64,000 nt of DNA from Sporothrix humicola (GCA_021396245.1 WNYE01000059.1:186001-250000); one strand, 5' to 3'. Numbered from the stretch's first letter, positions 35,112 to 46,600 are shown. Numbers and translations are program-made. Notes: generated by a model from the sequence alone, not told the origin.

Positions 35112-35618
35112 TGTTACGGATATGGCCCCCACGAGCCTCACCAACAGGCCAAATCAGTAAGGCCGACCCCCTCAACGGTGCAGGCGAGGCTGAAAGGCGG
35201 CTGTCTTTGAAAACGCAGGACGAAGGAACCAATCAAAGAAGGAGACCAGACTGACCAATCAGGATATATGAATGTTATTTTATACGAGGAATGAAACATA
35301 GGTATGAAATAAGAATAGCATTGGGGGTTATTTCATACGGGAAATGAAATAGCTATATGAAATACAAATGAAATAAGCTAGATATATAGAGGACTGAGGA
35401 TGCCTCCCTCTTAAGATGGAAGACTTAGTCGCTATCGATTGTCTGACATACAAGTCTAAATGAACTTGTATTCCTGTGCCCTCATGGCATACAGTCACGC
35501 TTACTACCATCCTTTAGACATGTTGACTTATTGTTTGACCGTTACACCTTATTAGACCCCTCCCCTAGCCTGGTCACTTGGCAGAGACTCTTGCGCTCTG
35601 GATAAGTGCCTAGTATCA
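35112..35618 (-). repeat. Solo LTR-like copy, family 1 (copy C)
   Basis: The reverse strand matches copies A and B: CCAGGCTAGGGGAG, GTAACGGTCAAACAATA, ATGAGGGCACAGGAATAC, CAGACAATCGATAGCGACTAAGTCTTC. The plus-strand left edge is TGTTACGG and the right edge ends near AGTATCA. It contains ATGAAATA-type short repeats (35,290-35,370). Neither an internal retrotransposon sequence nor a clear target-site duplication is seen. Confidence 0.65.
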
Positions 35619-36194
35619 AGTGAACTAGCACACCCGTGGCTAGCATGGAATGTGCTACTCGGGGTGCTGGCCACCGGCCGGTGTGTTAGTACACGAGAGA
35701 AATTTCGGGAGGTCTAAAACGGGGGTGGTCGAAAAGTAGCGTGGGTCATTTACCTAATGAACTAAACCAGTCTTATCATAGTGTTGTCGACGGTCGGAAC
35801 GCCACTGTTAGTGGAAGGCAGGGGGCAGGGGTAAGCGGTCATGTGATCGGGTAGACACTGTTTCGAGACAGCACAACCGAGGAGGGTGACATATCCTAGT
35901 CCGCCTTGGTAGCGAAGAAGAAGGATGTAAGCATGGCAGAAACCTGGTAACTTTTTCTGGGGTTTTTTCTCCGGGGGTTGAAAATCCGGGGATTGGGCCT
36001 GGACAGAGGACAGTCTAGAATGCGTGCCACCCTAGAGAGAAAACAAATGAGGAGAAAAAGAGAAAAGGAGAAAAAGAAAAAACATAAAGTATATATAGAC
36101 AGCCTTCTTGTTCTTCGCCTCTGAAAAAAAACTTGGACACGACCATCAACCAGCCCGCTCATCTCAAACAAAACCGTCACCAACCCCTGTCACG
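35619..36194. promoter_or_regulatory. Upstream region of sugar transporter
   Basis: A near-perfect inverted repeat, GTGAACTAGCACACC (35620-35634) and GGTGTGTTAGTACAC (35680-35694), could form a hairpin with a 45-nt loop. GTCATGTGATCGGGTAG at 35838-35854 is identical to 21951-21967 in the mannosidase/oxidoreductase promoter. A purine-rich GAGAAAAAGAGAAAAGG tract lies near 36,050. No gene is seen. Confidence 0.5.
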
Positions 36195-38134
36195 ATGGCT
36201 GACCCAGCGACAAAAGACCCCACCACTGTCTTCCATCATGAGGAAGACAGCCTCAAGCCTGCCATGACGCAGAATGTCATGACCGAGTCGCGCATGGAGG
36301 CAGCCCTGCTGCGTGAGAATCCGCGTCCGTTCCGGGCGAGCTTCATCAAGCTCTACGGCTGCATTTTTGTCGGCTACCTGTGCTGTGCCACCAACGGCTT
36401 CGACTCGAACACATTTGGTATGTGGAAATTGAAGAGGAAAAGAAAAGTTCCAAGAGGGTCGAAAAGACAAAAGGGGGGTTGATTATCATTTCTTACTGAT
36501 ACATTGATCAGGCGGCCTGTCTGCCATCCCCCAGTTCACCCAGTACTTCGGCATCACCACCCAGAACCAGGGCCTCGTCGCAGCCTTGTTTGTCATCGGT
36601 AACATTGCTGGCTCGTTCTTCGCTGGTCCTTGTGCCGACAACTACGGCCGCAAGGTCGGCATGGCCCTTGGATCCGCCATCTGTGTCGTCGGCGCCATTC
36701 TTCAGACGGCAGGCCAGAACCTGTCTATGCTGATGGGCGGCCGCTTTATCTTGGGAGTCGGGGCTGTGCTGGTCCAGACGGCCGGCCCTGCGTACGTCGT
36801 CGAGATGTCGTATCCCAAGTACCGCGCCCAGCTCACCGGTGGCTACCAAGCCTGCTTTTTCCTCGGCACCATCATTTCGACATGGCTCGAGTACGGCCTC
36901 AACCACATCCACACCACCCTCTCTTACCCCTGGCGGCTTCCCCTCGCCGTCCAGGGCCTGCCGTCCGTCATCATGCTGTGTGCGATCTGCTTCATCCCGG
37001 AGAGCCCTCGATGGTATGAATGAATCCCTGTTTTCTGCTTCGATCTCCTTTTTATCACTCAAGTACCAACATTCTAACTGGACAGGCTCTACGGCCAAGG
37101 ACGCGAAGAGGAGGCGAAAGCAATCCTTATCAAATATCACGGAGACGGCGACCCGAACTCGCTGGTGGCCAACCTGGAGTTGGAGGAAATGGCCGAGGTC
37201 ATCGAGCTCGACGGATCCGACAAGCGCTGGTGGGACTTCCGGTCTCTGTTTAGGACGCGGGCCGACCGCTACCGCATCTTCTTGGTTTCCTGCATCTCGT
37301 GGTTCGGCGAGCTGGACCTGCCGCCAACTAGCTACTACTTCCCCCTGATGGGTAAGTTACTTCATGTGTTTTTTTTTTCTTTTCTTTTTTTTTCTTGATA
37401 TCTCAGTCTTCGTGCCACGAGATCTGACCCCGATTCAGTCAAGACCGTCGGCATCACCAGTGTCTCCACCCAGCTGCTCCTTAACGCCATCCAGACACCG
37501 GTCATGGCCGTGGCCGCTCTTGCTGGTCTCAGTCTCGTCCATAAGTTTGGACGGCGCAAGCTCCTCATGATCTCCAGTGCCGGCATGACGGTTTCCATGG
37601 CCATCATCACGGCGTGCACGGCAAAACAGGCTGGCAGGCCCGCCGTTGGTGGCACGGGAATTGCGTTCCTCTACGTCTTCCTGGTGTGCTTTGCCTTTGC
37701 ATGGGTATGTTATTTTCGAAAACCAGCTCTCCTCCCCGCTCTAATAAGAACGAATCAGTCCCTAATTTCTTTTTTCGAAACAGACTCCGATGCAATCGCT
37801 CTATCCCGTCGAGGTCCTGGCTTACAACGCGCGCGCCAAGGGTATGGCCTACCTGGCCTTTATGAATAACGCCGTCAAGGTCTTGAACACCTACGTGCCC
37901 CCCATTGCCATTGCCAACTCCGGTTGGAAGTACTACTTGTTATACGTGATCTGGGACGCGTTTGGCATTGTCGTCATTTACTTCTTCTTTATCGAAACCC
38001 GCGGCTGGAGTCTGGAGGAGATTGAGGGTCTTTTCCAATCCAAGAACCCCGTCAAGGCCAGCCTGGAAAAGAAAAAGATTAGTGTCGCCGAGGACGGTAC
38101 CATTACCAATGTGGCTGGTACTTACGACAACTGA
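36195..38134 (+). CDS. MFS sugar transporter
   Basis: Five exons: 36195-36417, 36512-37013, 37086-37351, 37439-37704, 37784-38134, with GT...AG introns of 94, 72, 87 and 79 nt; 535 aa. Sugar-porter signatures are present: NYGRKVGM between helices 2 and 3, GRFILGVGA, PESPRW-LYG across the second junction, a QLLLNAIQTP segment in helix 7, FGRRKLL, YPVEVLAYNARAKGM, and FIETRGWSLEEIEGLF near the C-terminus. The relatives I recall are lactose/hexose-type plasma-membrane permeases of filamentous fungi; the exact sugar is not inferable. The upstream region shares a 17-bp word with the beta-mannosidase/oxidoreductase promoter, consistent with glycan-derived sugar uptake. Confidence 0.93.
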
Positions 38135-38412
38135 AAGAGCGGTGGTGTATTGGGAAAGGGACTAAATCAATGTTTGTATTAAGACTATCCTGTATTACCA
38201 CTCGTGGTAAGAGTAAGTGCCTATTACATCCATATATATTATTATTGTTGTTGTTGTAAAAGCTACAAGTTGAAAACGACGTGCCAAATTTAGTATGAAG
38301 AGAGTATCTATGTCGTGCTCCGTACACTACCCGCAGTCTGCTGAGAGACATGGAGTCGGCGTTTTTAGTCTAAGGATATTAGTTTTTAATTCGAGATATT
38401 CTGTCTTGATAT

Positions 38413-40164
38413 TCAGTCTTGAGATTTACTTATTGTAATAGGTATGATTGTGTCAAGGTCTTTCAAGACAGCATGGATTCCATTCACAACGACTGCAATC
38501 CCCGCCATCTCAGCCTCCGCTTTCTTCACGGCCATCTCGAGACGGCGTACCGACTTGGCCAAGGTACTTCCGTCACCCTCCAAGGACGTCCTGGCATCGC
38601 CCCGGCGAGGATAGCTTCCAGTTTCCGACTCCGACTCGTGATGGAACAGCGCATCGACTACGTGCTTCATCTCGCTCACAATGTCGTCCCGCTTTCTCCG
38701 TGCATCGGCTTCGGCTCGGCTCGCCAGTTGTGCCGCGGCCATCCAAACTGCTCGGCCTTCAATGACACTATCGCGCTGTGCCAGGGCGCTATGTTCAACG
38801 AACGGCCGTGGTTGGATTCTGTTTGTCGTGTTCTTTTCCGTTTCTGTGCGGGTAGCGGAGTCGGCAGCTGCAGTGGCCGCACTTGTGGTGGCATCGGCCG
38901 GCGCGTCGACTTGGTGACCCGAAAGAGTCTTGGCAAACAACGTGGCCATCGCACTGTCTTTGGCCGTTTGTGCAGGGTCTCCCGGCGACAGCCGAGTCAG
39001 GTAAAAGGCCAGCATGCGGCGCCAGAGCCAGGAATTCGTATGCTGGGGAATCGAGCGGCCCACGAGGCAATACAAGGACAATGCAATCACAGCGACGCCG
39101 CTGTCAATGCTGCTAGTTTGTGCGGGACAGCTTCGCGGGACGACGGCACAATCGGCGACGGCGAACGCGTCGTCCTCGGACAGCACGTTCACCAGTACAC
39201 CGTCCAAGGCGGCTGTTACCTCTGCGTGGGACAGGCTGCTGTTGGGCAGCGGGTTGTAAACAGAGATGACCTTTTCGGACGGGCACAAGGTGGCCAGAAT
39301 CCAGTGATTCGATGCTTTGATACGGAGAGGTGCGATAATCGTCCGCGTGGTACCGTCTGGCTGATAGATACGTGGCGGTAGTGTATCTGTTGTAACATCT
39401 GTAGGGAGCGGCGAGATTCCATTTTTTGATGCAGTGAATTTGAATTGTTCCGGCTGGATCTGGGCGAGGGAGCTGCAAAGCCGGTTGACAATGTTGGCAG
39501 GCAGCCACCAGCCGTAGGCGAAATGCCAGACACTGCTCTGTTCACTGCCGCGGACGTAAATGGTGTTTGGCAGTGGGTTACCGATTTCGTTGCCACCGCC
39601 GTTCTCGCCGCTGTTGCCGTTTTCGCCGTCGGAACTTGGCTGTTTTGGCACTGGTAATGCAGTGGCATTGCCATCCGGCGCGCTAATCTGCATGGTAGGT
39701 CGGGCAGGTACTTCGTCGTATGCCTCATCTTGGTGCTGGTGGATGTGAGCTTTCTCTTGCTCCTGTTCCTGCTCTTGCTCCTGGTCCTGCTCTTGTTCTT
39801 GCTCTTCCGCATCGTCATTCTCCTCCGCTTCCTCCTGCTCTTCCTCTGGCTCGCTTTCCTGCTCCTTTAATACGGCCATAATGTCGGGAATCGCCCACGG
39901 CTGGACGTGGCTCACACCCTGTCGGCGGGTGAGGAGGTCGTGCCGGCGGCGATGACGCGCGGCGTGGAGGCGTTCGCGGACCTCCGGCCAGGAGCCATGG
40001 CGATGGGAGCGTGCCAGTCGGGCCAAGAGACGCCAGAAATTGTCCGATTTGGGCGCGTGAACAAACTCTGCCAGCAGAACCAGCGGCGACAAACGCCAGG
40101 CCTTGGCCGCCGATTGTAGCTCCGCAAGTGCGCGGGGCTGGACAGCCGAGGCAGCGCGTACGAT
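38413..40164 (-). pseudogene. Ulp1-like (C48) protease relative, catalytic residues lost, 5' end missing
   Basis: The frame is open from 40164 to 38413. It has no ATG until 39879 (488 aa from there), and a TGA at 40167-40165 blocks it upstream. Order: a basic Leu/Ala/Arg-rich N-part, an acidic Glu-Gln repeat (EQEQEQDQEQ), then a Ulp1-type core. The core has HWILATL (His, codon 39306-39304), SVYNPLP where YD is expected (codon 39255-39253), and AQTSSIDSGV where Q-x5-C is expected. The nucleophile is Ser (AGC, 39102-39100). Spacing His-17-Asn and Gln-6-Ser fits the family exactly. Two of three catalytic residues differ, so SUMO/ubiquitin-like protease activity is unlikely. A coiled-coil-like tail follows (RRLEMAVKKAEAEM). 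The 5' end abuts a truncated gene on the other strand at ~40,140, which suggests a rearrangement breakpoint. A missing upstream exon is the alternative. Confidence 0.6.
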
Positions 40165-40737
40165 TCAGTCGCAAGGCACTGATGTCTACGGTGAGGGCAA
40201 CAACCTCTTGCTGCTAGGTGCTGAGTACACGGCGCAATACAACCTGGGCTATGATGTGCCTTCATTTGACCCGACATTTTACCGCTGTGAGGCCATTCTT
40301 ATCAACGGGCCCTGGGCGGTTCCATCCAATATTAGTCGCGGTATCTCAGAGACATCACCGCAGATCTGGGATGTATGTACAATCCTGTGAAATTTTAGGT
40401 TGTGACCACGCACTGACAGTCTAGATCCTTTACTACCAGTACGTGGTCAAACGCTGCATCAAGTCTAAGTGGCTCACCGAAGCCAAAGAAGCAATTGACA
40501 GTCTTGGCGGCGAACAGCACCGTAAGTCTAGTTACTTTCCTCAAACTCGTATCAAGATCTGCGGATACTAACACCATCACAGCATATGGCTCCAGCCCCG
40601 GTGACCATCCGGGCTGGGGCGACCTCTTGTTCAGTTACGACTCCAAGTGCTCCTGTCTTAACGACAACTCGCGCACAATTTGGGGTGGGGGCACTATTGG
40701 TCCTAAGGGCCTAGGTAACATCAACGCGGCTACTTAA
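40140..40737 (+). pseudogene. Alginate-lyase-like protein, C-terminal fragment
   Basis: Exons: ~40140-40372, intron 40373-40424 (GTATGT...TCTAG), 40425-40521, intron 40522-40582 (GTAAGT...ATCACAG), 40583-40737. Frame and splice sites are intact. It reads ARTIQSQGTDVYGEGNNLLLLG, EYTAQYNLGYDVP, YRCEAILINGPW, ILYYQYVVKR and GDHPGWGDLLFSY, which I recognise as the C-terminal part of the fungal alginate-lyase-like (alpha/alpha-toroid) secreted family. The N-terminal two thirds and signal peptide are absent; homology begins within a few bases of where the opposite-strand Ulp1-like gene ends. It was probably truncated by a rearrangement. Confidence 0.6.
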
Positions 40738-40755
40738 TTAGTAATTGATTATTCA

Positions 40756-41135
40756 TGTAACGGGCCAAGGGCCCGGGACGGGTTGGCCAAGGCCTAAGCC
40801 AAACCGATATAGACTTCCGGTCAAAAGACCAGCCAACACGAGCTTTTGACCAGAAAGGCAGGCGAGGCGCCCGGATCACGGTGGCTTGATAGGTGGATAC
40901 GGTTGATAGATGGCCCAGTGACCGGACAAGGGTAGATGGGCAGGCCGGCCACATACCTCTGAGAATACGATGAAGACTTATTATCTTCCTTTTCTCTTGA
41001 TTCTTTTTCTTCCTTTTCTTCTTCTTCTTCTTGCATGATTATTCTATTCGTTAGATAGGACACTGAGCTCTATCCGATTCCTTCACCAACCACGAGCCTC
41101 CGCCGTGCCGCCTGCTACAATTTATTATTATAACA
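40756..41135 (+). repeat. Solo LTR-like element, family 2 (copy D)
   Basis: 380 bp with TGTAAC...ATAACA ends. It has GGGCCAAGGGCCC and GGTCAAAAGACC palindromic words, then a TTCTTC-rich run and TTCGTTAGATAGGACA, in the same order as copy F at 11,431 and the start of copy E at 30,318. No target-site duplication is apparent. Confidence 0.65.
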
Positions 41136-41302
41136 GCTTTTCTTATGCGCATCATTATTGTCACAGCACCTGCGTTATCCATGCGCTGTCTGGGGCTCTG
41201 CTCAATACAGAGGGAGAATAAAGCAAAACAAAGCACAACAAAAAGAAGAAGAAGAATAAAAAAAGAATGAACCCCCCTCCCCCCCCCAATACCACCCAAC
41301 GC

Positions 41303-43020
41303 CTATAGCACTGTCACGGGCGGCCGCGGCTGGGCCGGCGTGCCGACCATCTTCTGCGGCGGCTTTTGCCACAGCGTGTAACACTGCTGGCCGTCGCACC
41401 AGTTGCGCTGGTTGACCATGTCGAAATTAAAGTGGAAGACAATCTTGGCCGTGAGCACGCGCAGCTCGATCCAGGCTATGTTAATGTTTATGTATATGCG
41501 CGGGCCGACTAAGAAGGGTTTGTTGGCGTTGAGCCGTTCCGTAGTGTTGTCTCGGTTGAGCTAGCGCTCGGGCTGGAAGACGTCGGGGTTTTTGAAGTAC
41601 TTGGGGTTGTGGGTGACGGTTTATATGTGGACGGCCACTGTTGTGCCGCCGGGGACTTACTGGCCGTCGATCGTATAACTTTTAGGCGGCGTGACCCGGA
41701 GTATACCGTTGGGGATAGGCGGGTAGATGTGTATGGTTTTTTCGATGTAGGCCGTGAGGTAGGGTAAGGCCGCGGTATGGGCGGCCGTAATATTAGTACT
41801 TGTTAAAAACGTGTCGTAGATTTTATTTTTAAGTTTTTAGTATACGTTCGAGTAGTTGGTTAAGTAGTTGAATAGCCCGTTTATCGTCGTGGCGTTAGTT
41901 TTGTTGCCGGCGATAATTAGGGCGTTAGTGTACACCGTTAACTTTTAATCGGTAATATTTAAGGTTTACCGTTTAGTTAAGATGTACGAAGTAAAGTTAA
42001 GCTGGATTAGGTTTATTTTAATACGTTTTAAGATTTTTTTTTTAAATATAAGTACGTACGTTTAACCGGTTTATAATATATATTTAAAAAAAATATACCG
42101 TTTAAAATATACGAGTAAAAGGATTTTTATAATAACTACGTTTTAAGCCGTAAACTTAACGTTATTTAATATAATAACGATTTAGTTATTCGTTTTACGG
42201 TTACGTAATAAGTTAAACGACTTATTAAACGTTATTTTACCGAAAACTTTATTATATTAATAACCGATTATAACGGGGAATAAAAAATTTAATTTTTATT
42301 ATATAAACGTACACTTACTATTAAACGTCGTTTAATTAAAAAAATCAACGAAGTTTATAAACCCGTCCGTATAACGTTTATATATAACATTAATTAAACC
42401 GTTAATATAACGTTAAATCACGTTTTTTTAGTCTAATAACGCTTTAAACGAGAAAGTATATAATATTATTTTACGTATTTACGTATAAATCTTAAGATTA
42501 ATAACCGTTACAATGTATTTAACCTATACGGTGTCGTTGACCTGGTAAAAAACGGGGTCTTTGATTAGAACTTTACCGTCCTTGCGCCGGTTATAGATAT
42601 TCTTCCACGCATCCGCCGTGTTAAAAGAGAGCTCGTTAGGGCCTTAACGTACGATATCGTCGTACTTTTCGTAAAGGGTGTATATAATTTATATTGAGCG
42701 GTTAAACACGATCGTGCGAAATATAAAAATTTACAGTGTATAAGTTAAAATACGTTACGAAACACGTGTTAACTGTAAAGTGTAGGGTTGTACGGAGTAC
42801 TTATATTCGAAATAACGGCCTTTTTTAAACCGGGAAACTTAGCCAAAGGATAAAGGTAAATTAGCCAGGCGGCGTATGTTACAAACAAAATAGTTAGGGA
42901 GGACAGCGCGTTGAGGGTATACCTTGTTGTTTGTGAGGATATGTTTAGTTTGCCGAGGTGTAGAAACGTGTGGACTTGGTCGAGTTGCGTTAGGAGGCCG
43001 TGGCCGGCCGTTGTAAAATT
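41303..43020 (-). pseudogene. Cytochrome P450, inactivated by RIP
   Basis: The minus strand from 41,700 to 41,303 reads as a P450 C-terminus: VTHNPKYFKNPDVFQPER-, NANKPFLVGPRIYIN, AWIELRVLTAKI, ending PVTVL-stop. In-frame stops occur where Gln or Trp is expected (after TIDGQ, after AVHI, after PER). The heme-binding motif FxxGxRxCxG reads FLVGPRIYIN, so the ligand Cys is Tyr and the following Gly is Asn; all are G:C-to-A:T changes. An N-terminal part is legible at about 42,735-42,540 (GPNELSFNTADAWKNIYNRRK, KDPVFY). The middle is too AT-mutated to read. Mutation density rises steadily from the 3' end inward. It is head to head with the TRI12-type carrier relic at 45,130. Confidence 0.8.
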
Positions 43021-46000
43021 GTTTTGAAATATGGTGATGTTTTAGTTTAAGAGACTAAAAGTGGTGGGTAGAGTTAATAAATAGTATTTGGACTATTTTC
43101 TTGTTTTTCTTATTTTTTTGTATTCACTCGAATGTTTATATAATATTTTAAAAAATATTATTGGATTTATAGTATACGCTTCCACCACAACCGTATCGGT
43201 TATAACAAACGGCGGTGGTCGTTGTCGTTACCTTATATTCCTCACTTGTTATTATCCTTATCATTCAGGCACACGGCATCTCCCCGCGTTCTTACACAAC
43301 CACTTATCACCTCACTTGTCATAAAGATTGCTTTCCCCTCATCTAAGCCTTAAGGTAAAAGGCAAAAAGCGGCTTACCTTAGATATCCCAGGCATTTAAA
43401 GTTACCTTAGACCGTAACCCCGGACTTAATCTAGAAACAACACTTCGTATATCGTTAACTTATAAAGCATCGTCTCGTGCGTCTAAACTGGCGGTGGGGG
43501 TTATCATCAGCGCTGTAATTTGTTCATTTATATTTGTCGTGTCCTCTATCACGGTCACGAGTCGGTGGTCGTTATCCTTGTCTCTTCCCGACCGTGCCGT
43601 AGTAGTTTCCGTCTTAGAACAAACAACTCGGGTAGTATTCTCCGCACGAGTCAAAATGACGAGCAGGTGTCCTTAACGGAATAAGGAGAAATGGGACCTT
43701 GTTTGTATGTATTGATTCCCCCCTCCTCCAAGTCTAGTTCTAGCTTTATCTTGTTTTAATTCTATTCGATAGTGTTAAATTTAATCTTATGTTTTATTTC
43801 GTCGATATCCTCACCTACCCTTTACGGAAAATAATGTATAAATCGTGTAAAACCTGTGCACAATAATTTAACTCGCTTTATCGGCCGTCCAGTTTCCGAG
43901 CATCCGTAGTCCCGCCTCCGGAAATTCGTTACCCCGGATTTGCTTAACTGTAGAGTGCTTCTCCGCTAACGAGCTCCAGGTCGGCGAAAACTTTTATAAA
44001 AAACATTCAACGGGGTTTCCAAACATTTTACTATATTGTAAACGATCCTCCCTCTTTATCCGAGTCCTCTTTTTATATTTTTTGTACATTGTCTCGCCCG
44101 TTGTTTCCTATTATTTTTCTTTATTCTAACTAACTAGTTAACGCTGTTCGGCATCGTTTACTAACGACCTAAAAAAAAACGGAGACGTCGTTGGTAATTC
44201 CCATTAAATTTAAGTCTTATCTACAAATCCGTGCCGTCTCGTTGGATCGCTGCGTGTAAACGATAGTAAAAAAAGGTAGTCGTGACTCGTTGGCGCCGTT
44301 ATATGTTGGTTGGTGTATTTTGGTGTTAAGATAAACGTCGTGGCGCCGTGTCTTCGGGTGTCGTTGTACGAGAGTAAACGTTTTTGTGGTAGGCTTTTAC
44401 GGGTGAAAGTAATAACTCTCCTTTGATGTATTTTAAGATATTTTCTACTCCGGTTGTGATAAGTATTGTTTATTGTATTTGTAGAAAGACTAAATTAAAA
44501 AAAAAAAAAAATAAACTCGAAGGGACCCATGGTTGGGACTTATGAAAGACGACCTTAGGGTGTTTGTGAAGACGATCCGAGGCCTTTTTTGGAGGACGAT
44601 TAAAGAACGACTAGGGACAAAAGACGAGACGAAGAGACGAGGCGACTTGGAGTTAATTCTTTTATTTTTTTTTTATTCATAATTTTCATAATTTTACTCG
44701 CTTCGTCCGCTTTATCACCTAAATATTTTTCACCGGTATTCGAGTACTATGTCTTACTTAAACCAATGGTAACTTTTTATATTAGTTAAATTAACTTTGT
44801 TTCTCTCCCTCGTTTTATTCCCTCAGTTTAAATTTAAAAACGATATCTACGAAAATCCACTCGCTTATTATCCGTATCCGTGTTACGTTATTTTATAATC
44901 GTTTTTTTATTTAAGATTTATTTTCTTTTTATATAATAAATATAAAGTTTTATTATTATTATTTTTTTTAATATTTATTTTATATTTTTATCTTTTTACT
45001 TTTATTTTATTTTTTTATTTTTTTTTTTTTCGTTTTTTTTCGTCGTTTTATTATTTTATTCTTTTCTTTTTTTTCTTTTTACCGATTATTTACTTTTTTA
45101 AATTATTTCTTACACTCCCACGATACCCTTTTATTTATTTATTTTACCTTTTATATCCACCACTCACCTACGTTATAAACTACGACGATATAAAAGCGTC
45201 GGCCGTCAAAGGTAACTTTCTTCGTAATATTAAAGGTATAACCGACGCCGCGGACGGCGGCTTTTCGTTTAATATAGTCGACTTGCCCACCGGTTACTTT
45301 TATAACGCCGGTTTTTTAGGTATTGTTTTAACCACGGGTTTCGGTTGTCTCGTGGTCGTCGGTGGTTACGGTTTGGCGGCGTTTAATTTAACGTTTATTA
45401 ATAACGATATTAGCCTTTCGGTTAGTATTGTTTAGGTTTTTTTTGTTTATATATTAACGGGCGCTATTGGTTTATTATTAATCGGCCGTTTTAGTAACTT
45501 GTTTAACCGCCGTTACTTTTTTATTAGCTCGGCCGTTTTAGTTTTAATCGGGTGTATTATGTCGGCGGTGGCTTATAATATGTTTACGTTAATCGGCGGT
45601 ACGGCGTTCGTCGGCTTTGTTAGTTGTGGTTAACTGTCGTTCTTTTATATTACGGGTGAGATTATATTAATAAAGTACCGTTTCGTAATAAACTCGTTTA
45701 TATACGTGTTTTACGTGCCGTTTTCGGGTTTTACGCTCGTTATTTTTAAATCGTTTATTTTGTACACGGCCGCGGGGTGGCGGTATTATTATTATACAAT
45801 AATCGGCGTTAACTTTACGTTGGGTTTATACTTTATACTTTTTTATTTCCCGTTTACGTTTAAAGAAAAGTATAAGGACTGTAACTTGATACGTTAGTTT
45901 TTAAATTTAAATTTTTTAAGTATAGTGTTGTTTACGGCGGGTTTGTTTATCTTTTTATTAGGTTTATTTTAAAGTGGTTAATAGTATTCGTGGAAGTCCG

Positions 46001-46600
46001 TTAAGGTAATTATTACGATGGTCGCCGGCGGCGTAACGTTAGTTATTTTTATGTTTTAAAAGGCGTTTAATTTAGTTTTTGTCGTGGGCCGTAAAGAGCC
46101 GTTATTACTTATTTATTTGTTTACGAATATTAGTTAAACGGTTTTTACGATTTTACTCGGCTTTAGTGTTAATATTTATTATACGTTTATTATTATTTAA
46201 CCGTAAATAATAGTTATTTTATATACGGACGACGGCGGCGAGTTTATATATACCGAGTAATTATTATATACACTTTCGGTTATAATTAACTTTAGTTAAA
46301 TTTTATTAAGTTTTATCGCCGTTTATATTAGTCGTATAAAATATTAAATTATTACCGTATTAATCGTCGACGGTACTTTTCTCAGTAGTGTAACCGTTAC
46401 AAGCCCCGACGATAAAACTTTAATTATTAATTTAATCGCCGTGTTATATTTTTTTATCGGTTAAAACGAGAGTGTTACGTTATCGTTAACGGGTATTAAG
46501 TTACTCGACTAACGCGAAATCGGTAACGCTCTCGGCGCCGTTAACTTTATACGGTTTACTATTTTAAACGTTGCCTTAACCGTTTACTTTTCAGTGTTAA
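41800..46600. repeat. RIP-mutated AT-rich block (middle)
   Basis: CpA/TpG-depleted sequence covers most of the P450 and TRI12-type relics and the region between them. Less mutated islands remain near 42,530-42,650 and 43,180-43,700. The between-gene part (43,050-45,100) shows no recognisable gene; it has T-rich runs near 44,500 and 44,960-45,080 and would have been the shared promoter. Confidence 0.85.

Noticed and set aside
38419..39381. 320-codon plus-strand open frame opposite the Ulp1-like gene
   Set aside because: No family features; the minus strand has the C48 layout with correct residue spacing.
43088..43676. Short open frames between the P450 and TRI12-type relics
   Set aside because: Composition is intermediate and no domain is seen. 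The region is more simply the old divergent promoter with partial RIP.
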